NCBI RefSeq assembly: GCF_014648495.1
Contig: NZ_BMRF01000007.1
Coordinates: 1-64,000 of the forward strand
Source of the DNA: Actinomadura cremea
GTDB lineage: Bacteria; Actinomycetota; Actinomycetes; Streptosporangiales; Streptosporangiaceae
Direction of reading: 5' to 3'
Length of the DNA stretch: 64,000 nucleotides
Shown: in pieces, positions 16,820 through 25,600 of the stretch
Position numbering within the stretch: position 1 is the stretch's first letter
How the letters are laid out: each line of letters starts with the position of its first letter
Notes under the pieces: model-generated
Seen by the model: only the letters and a program-made list of their open reading frames with translations
Databases searched by the model: none
What the model was told of the DNA's origin: nothing
Position numbers and translations under genes: made by a program

Positions 16820-17349
16820 GTGTCCTCGGATTCGTCTGCGACCTTCGACCAGACCCGCTCGCAAGCCTCCAACCAGCGCAGGTCGGCTTGCAGCCGCAGC
16901 GCGATGCCCTCCAGCAGCAGCCCGGCGGTCGAGTCGTTCGGCTCCGCGAGCAGCGCGCGCTGCGCCTCGCCGAGCCGACGCATCAGCTCGCGGCGCTGCG
17001 CGTCCACCAACTCCACCGGATCGGCGAGCCGGCCCGCGGCCGCGGCGGCGAGCTTGAGGTGGAAATCCGCCAGGTTCGGCTTCGGCCAGCTCACCTCGCT
17101 CAGCCAGGCGGCCACCCGCTGCTGCCCGGCCGGTGTCAGCGCGTACACCTTGCGGTCCGGCCGGTCCGGCAGCCCTTCGGCCCGTTCGGACGCGACCAGG
17201 CCCGCCTTCTCCAGCCGGGTCAGGGTCACGTAGACCTGCCCCGCGTTCATCGACTCCCCGAGCGGCCCGAGGGCCGTGCGGAGCCGCTCGCGCAGGAGGT
17301 AACCGTGCGACGGTTCCTTCGCGAGCATCGCCAGCACCGCGTCCTGCAT
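16816..17349 (-). CDS. PadR-family transcriptional regulator
   Basis: A 177-residue PadR regulator. The N-terminal winged helix (DAVLAMLAKEPSHGYLLRER, VYVTLTRLEKAGLVASE, DRKVYALTPAGQQR) is followed by the C-terminal helical dimerisation domain. PadR proteins usually repress a neighbouring transporter and release it on binding the exported compound. Here the gene is first in an operon with the ABC ATPase and permease, and a palindrome lies directly in front of it, so auto-repression is likely. Confidence 0.92.
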   Translation of the reverse strand: MQDAVLAMLAKEPSHGYLLRERLRTALGPLGESMNAGQVYVTLTRLEKAGLVASERAEGLPDRPDRKVYALTPAGQQRVAAWLSEVSWPKPNLADFHLKLAAAAAGRLADPVELVDAQRRELMRRLGEAQRALLAEPNDSTAGLLLEGIALRLQADLRWLEACERVWSKVADESEDT

Positions 17350-17355
17350 GCACCA

Positions 17356-17390
17356 CCCCTAACGGCTAGCCAATGAATAGCGGTTAGGGG
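17356..17390. promoter_or_regulatory. Candidate PadR operator
   Basis: Inverted repeat with 13-base arms (CCCCTAACGGCTA at 17356-17368 and TAGCGGTTAGGGG at 17378-17390; 12 of 13 pair) around a 9-base centre. It ends 7 bases before the PadR start. A TTGACC box on the minus strand (17389-17394) overlaps the outer arm, so binding would block the promoter. Confidence 0.65.
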
Positions 17391-17423
17391 TCAAGGGCGT
17401 CAAACAGAAGCCGCCGACCGGCA

Positions 17424-17440
17424 GGTCCGGCGGCCGGACC
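17424..17440. terminator. Small hairpin after the SDR gene
   Basis: GGTCCGG (17424-17430) and CCGGACC (17434-17440) form a 7-bp stem with a 3-base loop, 25 bases beyond the SDR stop codon on the minus strand. It is a weak candidate terminator. Confidence 0.3.
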
Positions 17441-17464
17441 GGCCGACCGGACGTTCCGCCACGG

Positions 17465-18250
17465 TCAGAGCGCGTGCCCGCCCGCGACCTGGAGGACCTG
17501 CCCGGTGATCCAGCGGGCCTGATGGGACGCCAGGTAGACGACGGCATCGGCGATGTCGGCGGGCTCGCCGACCCTGCCCATCGGCACGATCTCGGTGGCG
17601 TGGGCGAGGACGTCCGGCCCCATCCAGCCGGTCTGGACCGGACCCGGGGCGACGGCGTTCACCCGGACGCCCCGGGCCGCCAGGTCCAGCGCGCTCGATC
17701 GGGTGAACGCTTCGAGCGCGGCCTTGGACGTCCCGTAGCCGGTCTGGCCGGGGAATGCCCGCGCGGCGTCGGTGGAGATGTTGACGACGCACAATGGATC
17801 GTCGCCGCGGCGCAGCCGGACCGCCTCGGCGGTGAGGAGCGCCGGCGCGATGGCGTTCACCAGGTAGTGGCGTTCCAGCGAGCCGTGGGTCAGGGTGTCG
17901 ATGCCGTCGGGCGTCTCGCAGTGGGCCGCGTTGTTCACCAGCACGTTGATCGAACCGGCCCGGCGCGCGACCGCCTCGGCCAGCAGCCGGGGCGCGTCGG
18001 GCTCGGACAGGTCCGCGCTGATCACGAAGGACCCGTTGCCCAGCTCGGCCGCGAGCTTTTCGGCGACGTCGCCCTGGGGCGTGACGTGTTCCCATTCGGC
18101 GTCGGCGGGCGCCGCGACGTCCTCCTGAGCGAGGTAGTGCACCGCGACCCGGGCGCCCACGGCGGCGAACGCACGGCAGATCGCCGCGCCGATGCCCGCG
18201 GCCCCACCGGTGACCAGGACGTTCCGGCCTGCCAGGCGCGGGTCGATCAC
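17465..18250 (-). CDS. Short-chain dehydrogenase/reductase
   Basis: A 261-residue classical SDR. The NAD(P)-binding motif TGGAAGIG lies near residue 15, NNAAH marks the central strand, and the catalytic Ser-Tyr-Lys appear in VVNISTDAAR and GYGTSKAALEAF. The C-terminal WITGQVLQVAGGHAL is the usual FabG-like ending. GTG 18250 was chosen because AAGGAGAGA lies immediately upstream; the longer in-frame extension has no such site and an atypical composition. The substrate is unknown. Confidence 0.88.
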   Translation of the reverse strand: MIDPRLAGRNVLVTGGAAGIGAAICRAFAAVGARVAVHYLAQEDVAAPADAEWEHVTPQGDVAEKLAAELGNGSFVISADLSEPDAPRLLAEAVARRAGSINVLVNNAAHCETPDGIDTLTHGSLERHYLVNAIAPALLTAEAVRLRRGDDPLCVVNISTDAARAFPGQTGYGTSKAALEAFTRSSALDLAARGVRVNAVAPGPVQTGWMGPDVLAHATEIVPMGRVGEPADIADAVVYLASHQARWITGQVLQVAGGHAL

Positions 18251-18282
18251 TCTCTCTCCTTCGCCGCAATGACGGATTCGAT

Positions 18283-18318
18283 GCCCCCGGCCCGGAGCCG
18301 AACTCTCGGGCCGGGGGC
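18283..18318. terminator. Strong hairpin after the DUF397 gene
   Basis: A perfect 12-bp stem (GCCCCCGGCCCG at 18283-18294, complement at 18307-18318) with a 12-base loop. It lies just beyond the DUF397 stop codon and is well placed to end that operon. Confidence 0.65.
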
Positions 18319-18332
18319 GCGATGGCCCGGCG

Positions 18333-18536
18333 TCAGGACGTGGCGTGCCCGTCCGCCTTGATCTCAAGGACGAGCGCCCGCCAGGCGTCCCGGCCGAGGG
18401 CGAGCTTGGGACCGCCCGGGTTCTTGCTGTCGCGGATGCCGATCACGGGCGTGAGATCGGCGATCTCGACGCAGTCCCCGCCGTGGTGGTCGCTGTGGCT
18501 GCTTTTGCGCCAGCAGACGTTCTGACGACTGTTCAT
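18333..18536 (-). CDS. DUF397 small protein
   Basis: A 67-residue DUF397 protein (WRKSSHSDHHGGDCVEIAD, then IGIRDSKNPGGPKLAL and the conserved WRALV). In actinomycetes DUF397 genes normally follow an XRE-type regulator with a DUF5753 domain, and the pair is thought to act together in developmental or antibiotic control. Here the start codon overlaps the stop of the upstream HTH gene (ATGA), as usual, but that partner is frameshifted. Confidence 0.9.
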   Translation of the reverse strand: MNSRQNVCWRKSSHSDHHGGDCVEIADLTPVIGIRDSKNPGGPKLALGRDAWRALVLEIKADGHATS

Positions 18537-19330
18537 AGCCTCTCCATCGCTGTCTTTATCGCGGCTCGCGACTCCTCAATGGAGAGGTCCGTAGCCTCGG
18601 AGTAGGTCCCAGCGTACGACGAATGCAGGCACTCTGTCGGGACTCTGGATCAACGTTGCAACTCCAGCCGACTCCGTATATGCGACTGTGGATCCGTCCT
18701 TGAAACCGAGGATCGTGAAGTCTCCGCCGAGCCCAGCGTGGTAACCAGCCCGGAAGGGCATGACCTCGACGACGGTTCCGGCGGGTTCCGTTGCTGCCAG
18801 CAAAGCTTGAAGTTGTTCGTGCATGATCTCGGGGCTTCCGATAACGCGATGCAGAATCACCTCGTCTATGGTGAGCCATACGAGGGGTGGCGTCTCGCTT
18901 GCAGCGGAGCCTGCCGCTCCAGACGCTTCGTGACGAGTTCGTCAACGTGGCTTCCCTCTATGCGTCCCAGGACAGTCCGAGCATATCGTTCGGTTTGGAA
19001 GAGTCCGTTGACGAGGAACCCGGAAAAGGCGCGGATGGAGTTGGCCCGCGCTTCATGTTCTGAGTACTCGGGAAATCCGGGTGGCAGGCCAGTATGAAGC
19101 TCGACCTCAGTTGCGAGCTTCCACAAGCGATGGAACATCCCATCGGTCTTGAAGTACGTGTCGAGATCATGGGTGCTCTGCTCTGAAATCTTTCGTCCGC
19201 TCTCCATGGTGCCGATCCACTGTGGCGTGCAGCCGAGTGCGTCTGCGAGTTTCTTGCGGATGAGCTTGGCTTCTTCGCGCTTGCGACGAAGTTCCGCGCC
19301 AAAGAAGAGGCGTGCTCGATTCTCGCCCAT
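18533..19330 (-). pseudogene. XRE/DUF5753 regulator with two compensating frameshifts
   Basis: From ATG 19330 (AGGAGG upstream) the protein begins MGENRARLFFGAELRRKREE, with an XRE helix-turn-helix (ADALGCTPQWIGTMESGRK) and the start of a DUF5753 domain. Near 18905 one base appears missing, sending translation to an early TAG. The expected continuation, TPPLVWLTIDEVILHRVIGS through FVVRWDLLR, lies in another frame. Near 18605 one extra base shifts it again, after which DLSIEESRAAIKTAMERL restores the normal end and the ATGA overlap with DUF397. The net length, 266 codons, is the family norm. GC content is clearly lower than in the neighbours. It is either a decayed gene or two indel errors. 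Confidence 0.75.
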
Positions 19331-19539
19331 GGATACCTCCTGGGTGGTCAACCAGCGAAGTCCGCGCGGTCGCGGGTGCGGCTTCGCGAGGGACGTGTCT
19401 GGGACGCGGGCATGTGCGCGGGGCGGGCGGACGCGTTCCGTGCGGCGGCCGATCAGGTCGAGGGCGCGCTGGTCGATTCGTCCGGGATCCGGGAACGTGT
19501 TTGACCTTGCCGTTACGTCAACTTCTAGCGTTCCGTCGC
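19331..19539. promoter_or_regulatory. Divergent promoter region with a candidate promoter for the VOC gene
   Basis: The 209-base gap separates the HTH gene from the VOC gene. On the plus strand TTGACC (19501-19506), 17 bases and TCTAGC (19524-19529) form a plausible promoter ending 10 bases before the VOC start. Nothing else recognisable is present. Confidence 0.4.
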
Positions 19540-20004
19540 ATGAGCACAGCACCCGAAATCGATCGGACCATCTACCCGATGCCGATGTTCGCGACGTTCC
19601 AGGTCGCGGACCTCGCCGCCGCCGAGGCGTTCTACCAGGCCGCCGGCTTCATCTCCCTCGCCACCGTCCCCGGTCCGGACGGTGCGCCTGCGGTGGTGCA
19701 CCTGCGGCGGATGAAGTATCAGGACATCCTGCTCGTACCCGGTGAGCCGGAGCGCGGCAGCACGACCGTCAGCTTCCAGGCGAGCGGGCATGACCTCGCG
19801 GCGCTGGCAGCGGCGCTCCGGGCGGTGATGCCGGACGGAGCGCGCGTCGAAGGCCCCTCCGACACCCCGTGGTACACGTCCGATCTCACGATCGACGACC
19901 CGGACGGGAACCGGATCATCCTCACGGCGCAGCGCGAAGCGGACATCGAGGCCGCCCGGGAATGGGCGAAGGAGTTCAAGGGCGACTTCATCGTCGAGGA
20001 ATAG
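19540..20004 (+). CDS. VOC-family (glyoxalase/bleomycin-resistance fold) protein
   Basis: A 154-residue protein with the paired beta-alpha-beta-beta-beta layout of the vicinal oxygen chelate superfamily: MFATFQVADLAAAEAFYQAA at the N-terminus and SDLTIDDPDGNRIILTAQ at the C-terminus. The acidic ligand position in the last strand is occupied by Ile rather than Glu (NRIILT), so metal catalysis is uncertain. Members act as lyases, dioxygenases or antibiotic-binding proteins, and no specific role can be assigned. A perfect 17-bp hairpin follows. Confidence 0.82.
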   Translation: MSTAPEIDRTIYPMPMFATFQVADLAAAEAFYQAAGFISLATVPGPDGAPAVVHLRRMKYQDILLVPGEPERGSTTVSFQASGHDLAALAAALRAVMPDGARVEGPSDTPWYTSDLTIDDPDGNRIILTAQREADIEAAREWAKEFKGDFIVEE

Positions 20005-20035
20005 GCGCGGTGGGCCCGGACGTCCAGGCCCTGCG

Positions 20036-20074
20036 GGCGGCGGCCCCGGCTCGTGGTGAGCCGGGGCCGCCGCC
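20036..20074. terminator. Strong bidirectional terminator hairpin
   Basis: A perfect 17-bp stem (20036-20052 with 20058-20074) and a 5-base loop lie between the convergent VOC and secreted-protein genes, 4 bases from the latter's stop codon. It is one of the strongest hairpins in the window. Confidence 0.8.
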
Positions 20075-20078
20075 GGTG

Positions 20079-20549
20079 TCAGCGGCAGTGGGACGCGGCG
20101 GGCGTCGTCTCCAGGTGGCGCTTCCCGTGGAAGTAGATGTCCCCCGCCGCGTGGATGCAGCGGTTGCCCGCGGCCTTCGTGACGGGCCCGGCGTAGTAGG
20201 CGAAGGTGCCGTCCTCGGCGGCGGGCTTGCCGTAGTAGTGGCAGGTTTTGGATGGGCGGGTCTCCTTGCAGGCCGCCAGGAACACGCTGGTCCGCAGCTT
20301 CTTGCCGCGGGTGGCGCCGAGATGGTTGAGCACGGCGCAGTTCTTGCCCTTGCTGTAGTAGACGACCAGCTCGGCGACGGGCTTGCCCTGGTACTTGGCC
20401 ACCTTCCGGTCGATGACGTTGCCGGCGCACCGCGCCGCCGTCGCGGTCTCCCGGCCGGTCTGCGCCGCCTGCACGGGCTGCACGAGCGCGACCACCGAGG
20501 CGCCCGTCGCGAGGGCCAGCCCCGCGGCGGTTACGATCCTGACTTTCAT
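20079..20549 (-). CDS. Secreted protein resembling spore-associated protein A
   Basis: A 156-residue exported protein. The signal peptide is MKVRIVTAAGLALATGASVV followed by ALVQPVQA. The mature part contains six cysteines and segments such as VVYYSKGKNCAVLNHLG, TFAYYAGPVTKAAGNRC and IHAAGDIYF, matching the small exported spore-associated protein A family of streptomycetes. Its molecular role is unknown. ATG 20549 has GGGAG 9 bases upstream. The gene is apparently monocistronic, ended by the hairpin at 20036-20074. Confidence 0.78.
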   Translation of the reverse strand: MKVRIVTAAGLALATGASVVALVQPVQAAQTGRETATAARCAGNVIDRKVAKYQGKPVAELVVYYSKGKNCAVLNHLGATRGKKLRTSVFLAACKETRPSKTCHYYGKPAAEDGTFAYYAGPVTKAAGNRCIHAAGDIYFHGKRHLETTPAASHCR

Positions 20550-20691
20550 CTTTTCTCCCTTGACTCGCCTGCAAACCAATCACTTATCGTAACGGTGAGG
20601 CAACTGAGGGCAATGGCGTGCAGGTGACAAGGCTGTCCCGAGCGCTCGCCGGAGACCGGGGACGTTCGCGCGGCGGCGTCGCCACCGAGGG

Positions 20692-21420
20692 CTAGAGGTC
20701 CGGCGACAGGAGCGCGCCGAGTGCGGCGGCCGCTCGGAGGAGGGCCGCGGAGCGGGCGTCGATGCTCGCGTCGCGGGCGGCGAGGGCGGTCATCACCTCG
20801 TCGTGGCGCAGCTCCCGCAGCAGCTCTCGCAGCGCGTCGATCCGGTACCCGGCGGCGCGCAGCTGGTGGACGATCCGTGCGGTCCGGACGTCGCCGGGCG
20901 AGTACACGCGCGCTCCGGCGGGGCCCCGGTGCGGCACGACGAGACCTTCGGCGTCCCAGTGCCGCAGGGTCGACGGACGGACGCCGAGCGCGTCCGCGAG
21001 TTCGGAGACGCGCATCGCGTCGGACGGCCGGACGTCCGAGACGGGTTCGGCGGCGATCGCCTCGGCGGCCGTCCGGGCGTGGGCGACGTGCAGGCGTTCG
21101 GTGTGGAGCCGGGCGTGTGCGGCGTCGATGAGGGCGAGCGGCCCGGAGGGCGACTCGTGCGCGGCGCGCATGATCCGCTTGGCCTCGACCGGCCCGGTGC
21201 CGGGTGCGAGGGCCCGGTAGGCGAGGGCGGACCGCACGTGGACCTCGCCGTAGATCCGGTAGCCCGAGGGGGTGCGGGCCGCCGGGGGCAGCACTCCGTC
21301 GCGTTCGAGGTTGCGCACCTGCTGGACGGAGTAGCCGGACCGGCGGGCGACATCGACCGTGCGCAGCGAGTTGCGACTTCTCACGGGCCCGCCTGGGCGT
21401 TCGAGGGGTGAAGTCTCCAC
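20692..21420 (-). CDS. Regulator with two tandem MerR-type HTH domains
   Basis: A 242-residue protein with two MerR-like winged helices. The first lies at about 18-85 (TVDVARRSGYSVQQVRNLER, then GVLPPAARTPSGYRIY). The second lies at about 135-205 (VSELADALGVRPSTLRHWDA, then EGLVVPHRGPAGARVYS). A coiled-coil-like helix joins them, and a short C-terminal helix follows. Canonical MerR proteins have one such domain plus an effector region; this one has no obvious effector domain. The start is uncertain: GTG 21420 or GTG 21384, neither with a strong ribosome site. It is divergent from the DUF6194 gene. Confidence 0.8.
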   Translation of the reverse strand: METSPLERPGGPVRSRNSLRTVDVARRSGYSVQQVRNLERDGVLPPAARTPSGYRIYGEVHVRSALAYRALAPGTGPVEAKRIMRAAHESPSGPLALIDAAHARLHTERLHVAHARTAAEAIAAEPVSDVRPSDAMRVSELADALGVRPSTLRHWDAEGLVVPHRGPAGARVYSPGDVRTARIVHQLRAAGYRIDALRELLRELRHDEVMTALAARDASIDARSAALLRAAAALGALLSPDL

Positions 21421-21447
21421 AAGGACATGAATGGAACGCTAGAACAC

Positions 21448-21915
21448 ATGAGCATCGACGAGATCATCGGGTTCCTCGAAGGGTTCGAGGGAGTGCTGGC
21501 CCTCAAGCCGGGGCCGGGGGACGGGACGCCGGAGCTCGCGTGGGGCGACGCGTTCTTCTACTACTCGCCCGACGGGACCGTCCCGACGACGACCCAGCCC
21601 TTCGCGACGATCGTGACCAAGGACTACCCGGACGACGCGGCGTCGCGCCTGGACCGCCCCGGGGCGTTCCGCGTGAACGTCGCCGCCGGAAAGGACGCGT
21701 TTGCCGCATGGAAGGGCCGCGCGCCGCGCGAGCCGGAGACCGGGGACGTCGATCCGAGCGCGGCGGACGCCGTGATCGCGCATCCCGTCTACGGCGGGCT
21801 GGGCTGGCTGGCCGTGGTGAACCCGGGCCCGAAGACCGACGCGGTGGTGCGGGAGCTGCTGAGCACGGCCCACGGACTGGCCCGGGAGCGGTACCGGCGG
21901 CGGGAGGAGACGTGA
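21448..21915 (+). CDS. DUF6194-like protein
   Basis: A 155-residue soluble protein beginning MSIDEIIGFLEGFEGVLALK and containing the conserved WGDAFFYYSPDG, TTTQPFATIVTKDYPDD and GAFRVNVAAG segments, with a final GGLGWLAVVNPGPKT. I recall this pattern as the DUF6194 family, whose function is not known. ATG 21448 matches the usual N-terminus; ATG 21427 is an alternative. It is followed within 5 bases by the TipA-like regulator, so the two are probably one transcript. Confidence 0.72.
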   Translation: MSIDEIIGFLEGFEGVLALKPGPGDGTPELAWGDAFFYYSPDGTVPTTTQPFATIVTKDYPDDAASRLDRPGAFRVNVAAGKDAFAAWKGRAPREPETGDVDPSAADAVIAHPVYGGLGWLAVVNPGPKTDAVVRELLSTAHGLARERYRRREET

Positions 21916-21919
21916 CATC

Positions 21920-22687
21920 GTGGACGCCGTGGAATGGACGATTCAGCAGGTCGCGGCGCGGGCCGGGGTCACCAGCCGGACGCTGCGGCACTACGACGAC
22001 ATCGGGCTGCTGCGCCCGTCGAGGGTCGGGGAGAACGGCTACCGCTACTACGACGCGGACGCGGTGGCCCGGCTCCAGGGCGTCCTGCTGCTGCGCGACC
22101 TCGGCCTGAGCCTGCCGGTCATCGCGGACGTCCTGGACCGGCAGGCGGGCGAGGAGACGGCGCTCGCCGAGCACATCGAGCTGCTCGAGGCGGAGCACGC
22201 CCGGCTGGAGCAGCGGATCGCGGCCGTCCGGCACACCCTGGAAGCGCGCCGCGCCGGCCGGGATCCGTCGATGCAGATGATGCTCGACGGCTTTAACGAC
22301 CCGTACCGGGACGAGGTCGTCGCCCGCTGGGGCGAGCGGGCCTTCCGGGAGAGCAACGACTGGTGGCGCGGGAAGACCCTGCGGGAGCAGGTCGCCTGGA
22401 AGCGCGACACCGACGCGCTGGTCGCCGGGTGGGTCGAGGCGTGGAGGGACGGCGCCGATCCGGCGTCCGGACGCGCGCAGGCGCTCGCCGCCCGGCACGT
22501 CGACTGGCTGCGCGCGATCCCCGGGACGCCGACGGCCGACGGGGACCGCGAGCGTGCGGCCGCGATGGTGCGCTGCGTGGGCGACACCTACGTCGAGACC
22601 CCGGAGTTCGCCGAGACGTACGGCGGTGCGGACGGCGCCGCGTTCGTGCGCGACGCCCTCCACGAGTACGTCCGGGTCTCGATGTGA
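21920..22687 (+). CDS. TipA-like MerR regulator with drug-binding domain
   Basis: A 255-residue MerR regulator. Residues 1-75 form the HTH (IQQVAARAGVTSRTLRHYDD, then IGLLRPSRVGENGYRYYDAD). A long coiled coil follows (about 80-120). The C-terminal domain from about 130 (MMLDGFNDPYRDEVVARWGE onward) matches TipAS, which binds thiopeptide antibiotics in Streptomyces. GTG 21920 is preceded by GGAGGAG. The ligand could be a peptide antibiotic or another multidrug-type inducer. Such regulators normally activate their own promoter, but no TipA-type palindrome was found here. Confidence 0.88.
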   Translation: MDAVEWTIQQVAARAGVTSRTLRHYDDIGLLRPSRVGENGYRYYDADAVARLQGVLLLRDLGLSLPVIADVLDRQAGEETALAEHIELLEAEHARLEQRIAAVRHTLEARRAGRDPSMQMMLDGFNDPYRDEVVARWGERAFRESNDWWRGKTLREQVAWKRDTDALVAGWVEAWRDGADPASGRAQALAARHVDWLRAIPGTPTADGDRERAAAMVRCVGDTYVETPEFAETYGGADGAAFVRDALHEYVRVSM

Positions 22688-22691
22688 CGCC

Positions 22692-25600
22692 CTACCCGTT
22701 CCGCAGGGCCTTCACCTGGTCGGCGAGGTGCAGGATGGCCCCGACGGCCGGGTTCTCGGTGTCGAGGGTGCGCGACCGCCGGTAGGACTCCTTGACCTCC
22801 GCCCAGCGTGCGGACCCGCCGGGGGTCAGGGTCCCCCGGAGTTCGGCGAGCTTGAGCAGGTTCGCCTCCGCGTCGGACGTGAGGGTCTGCGACTCGGCCC
22901 GGTAGTGGTCGTCGATCGCCGCGTCGAGTTCGGCCTCGTTCATCACCGGGACGACGCGTTCGGCGAGCTTGTTCATGTCGCGGTACGAGCCCTGCAGGCG
23001 GAACGGCGGCTCGGTGCGGGACGCGTCGTCCTGGGCGGCCGACGCGATGTACGCCCGGTTCACCGACAGGACGACGCGTTGCGCGATCGCGAGCTTCCGC
23101 AGCACGGCGAGGATCTGGTCGAGTTCGGCCTGCGAGTAGGGGTGCGCGAGCCGGTCGGGACGGGCCGCGGGGTCGCCGGCGGCGAGGCGGACGAGCAGCT
23201 CGACGTCGGCGCGGTCGTGCGCCGTCAGCGGGGCGAGGACGGGGTTCGAGGTCAGCGCGTTCTCGATGTAGCTGAGCGCGAACAGGTCGTCCTTGCCGGA
23301 CAGGACGTCGCCGAGGTTCCAGACGTCGGCGCGGTTGGCGAGCATGTCGGGGATGCGGAAGCGGGTGCCCGACTCGGTGTAGGGGTTCCCGGCCATGCAG
23401 ACCGCGAACCGCTTGCCGCGCAGGTCGTGGCTCTCGATGCGGCGCTGGGCGTCGCAGAGCGGGATGAACTTCTGCAGGAGTTCGGGCGAGGTGTGCTGGA
23501 TGTCGTCCAGGTAGAGCAGGACGTTGTCGCCGAGGGCGAGCGCGAAATTGATCTTCTCGACCTCGCGGCGCGCGGCGGCGTTCGGGGCCTGCGCGGGGTC
23601 CAGCGAGGTCACGTCGTGGCCGAGCGCCGGGCCGTCGACCTTGACGAGGGCGAGGCCGAGCCGGTCGGCGACGTACTCGACGAGGGTCGTCTTGCCGTAG
23701 CCGGGCGGGGAGATGAGCAGGAGCAGGCCCATCCGGTCGGTGCGCTTGGCGTCCCCGGCGGCGCCGAGCTGTTTGGCGAGGTTGTCGCCGATGAGCGGGA
23801 GGTACACCTCGTCGACGAGCCGGTTGCGGACGAACGCGCTCATCGTGCGCGGCCGCAGTTCGGCGACGCCGAGCCGCCTCTCCTCGGCGGCGAGCAGTTC
23901 GGCCCGGTGTTCCTGGTGTTTCCGGAACGCGGGGACGTGGTGGGTCCGGAAGTGGTGCGAGCGGGCGAGGATCTCGTCGAGGCGCAGGTCGAGGCGGCGG
24001 TCGGCGATGCGGGGGTGCGAGCCCAGGAGGTCGTCGACGGTGGCGGTGAGCGGGGCGGGGGAGTCGTAGGACGGGGCGTCGCACAGGAGCGCCGCGACGG
24101 CCTCCGGCAGGTCGGGGTCGTCGCCGGAGACGAACGCGCCGAGCCACCCGGCGGCGAGCTGGACGCGGGCGGGCAGGCCGTCGAGCGCGGCCAGGTCGTC
24201 GTCCAGCGCGGCGCGGTGCGCCTCGCCGAACCCCTTGAGCAGCTCGCGCGCCCCGGGGCTGGTGACGAAGCCGTCCGGGGCCGTCGCCAGCTCCTCGACC
24301 AGGTACTCGGCGGCGAGCGGGTCGGCGGGCAGGCCGAGCCGCGCGGTGAACTCCGCGACGGCCCCGGACAGCTCGGCGACGAGGCCGGCGGCGGTGTCGC
24401 GGCCGAAGGCGTCCCGCGCGCGGACGAGCGAGCGCGCCCGGACCGTCCAGGCGGACGGGTCGGCGGTGCCGTGCGTCCAGAACAGGCGGGCGTTCGCGCG
24501 GGCGCGGGACGGGTAGCGCAGCAGGCCCGCGTCGGCGTGCAGGCGCAGCAGGGCGGAGAGGATCGCGGTGGCGTCGTGGTCGTGGACGCCGCGCTCGTAG
24601 CCCTCGTCGTAGCGGTCGGCGGCGGCGGACCGGACGAGGTCGAGGAGCCCGCCGGACGCGGCGGCCGCGCGCAGGTCGGCGGCGTCCGAACCGGCGAGGA
24701 CGGACGTCGCCAGGTACTCGGCCCGGTACATGTCCGGCGTCTCGGAGACGAGCGTCCGCCCCCACAGCCCGGGGTCGGCGAGCGCCGGGTCGCGCACGGG
24801 GTCGCGGTAGTCGGTCCCGGTGATCGCGTACGCGAGCGAGTCCCCGTGCGGGACGAGCGTCAGCTCGATGGGGCGCGTGTTGACGGCGAACCGGTGGCGG
24901 CCGAGCCGGATCGTGTCGCCGTCGTACAGGTCGAGCCGGTCGCGCAGCGCGCGTCCCGCCTCCTGCCGGGCCGACTTGACGCGGCCTTCGAGTTCCTCGG
25001 CGCGGACGGTGTCGTCGAGGTCGCGCAGCTCCCCGCCGATGGCCCGGAGCCGCGCCACCATGGCGTCGGTGGCGAAGTAGGCGTTGACCTCGTCCGGTGA
25101 GGGGAGCGTGGCGGCGCGGCGCCGGACGCCCGCCAGGATGCGGTCGGCGGAGGAGACGAGGCGGTCCGTGCGGCGCGCGCGCTCGTCCAGGAGCGTCTGC
25201 TTGCGGGACGAGAACGCCTCGTAGACCTCGGTCCGCTTCGACTCCAGTTCGGCGAGGAAGTCGTCGAGGTCGGCGAAGCGCGCCTGGAGCGTCTCGAGGC
25301 GCAGGAGCAGCCGGCCGAGCCGGTCGTCGCACGACTCGGGGGTCGTCGCGGCGGCCAGGGCGCCCGCGATGCTCTGGTCGAGGAGCGCCAGTTCGGCGGC
25401 GAACGCGGCGCGGCCCTCGCGGGCGAGCAGGTCGCGGCGGCGGCCGTCCAGGACGGCGCGGGCCCGGTTCAGCCCGCCGAGCACCTCGCCGACCCGCTCC
25501 AGGATCGCGGTGCGGGCCGCGGCGTCGGTGACGTCGAGGTCGCCGACGACCTCGGTGACCACGTCGAGGCCCTCGTGCTGCGCGTCGAGGAGGTCGGCGA

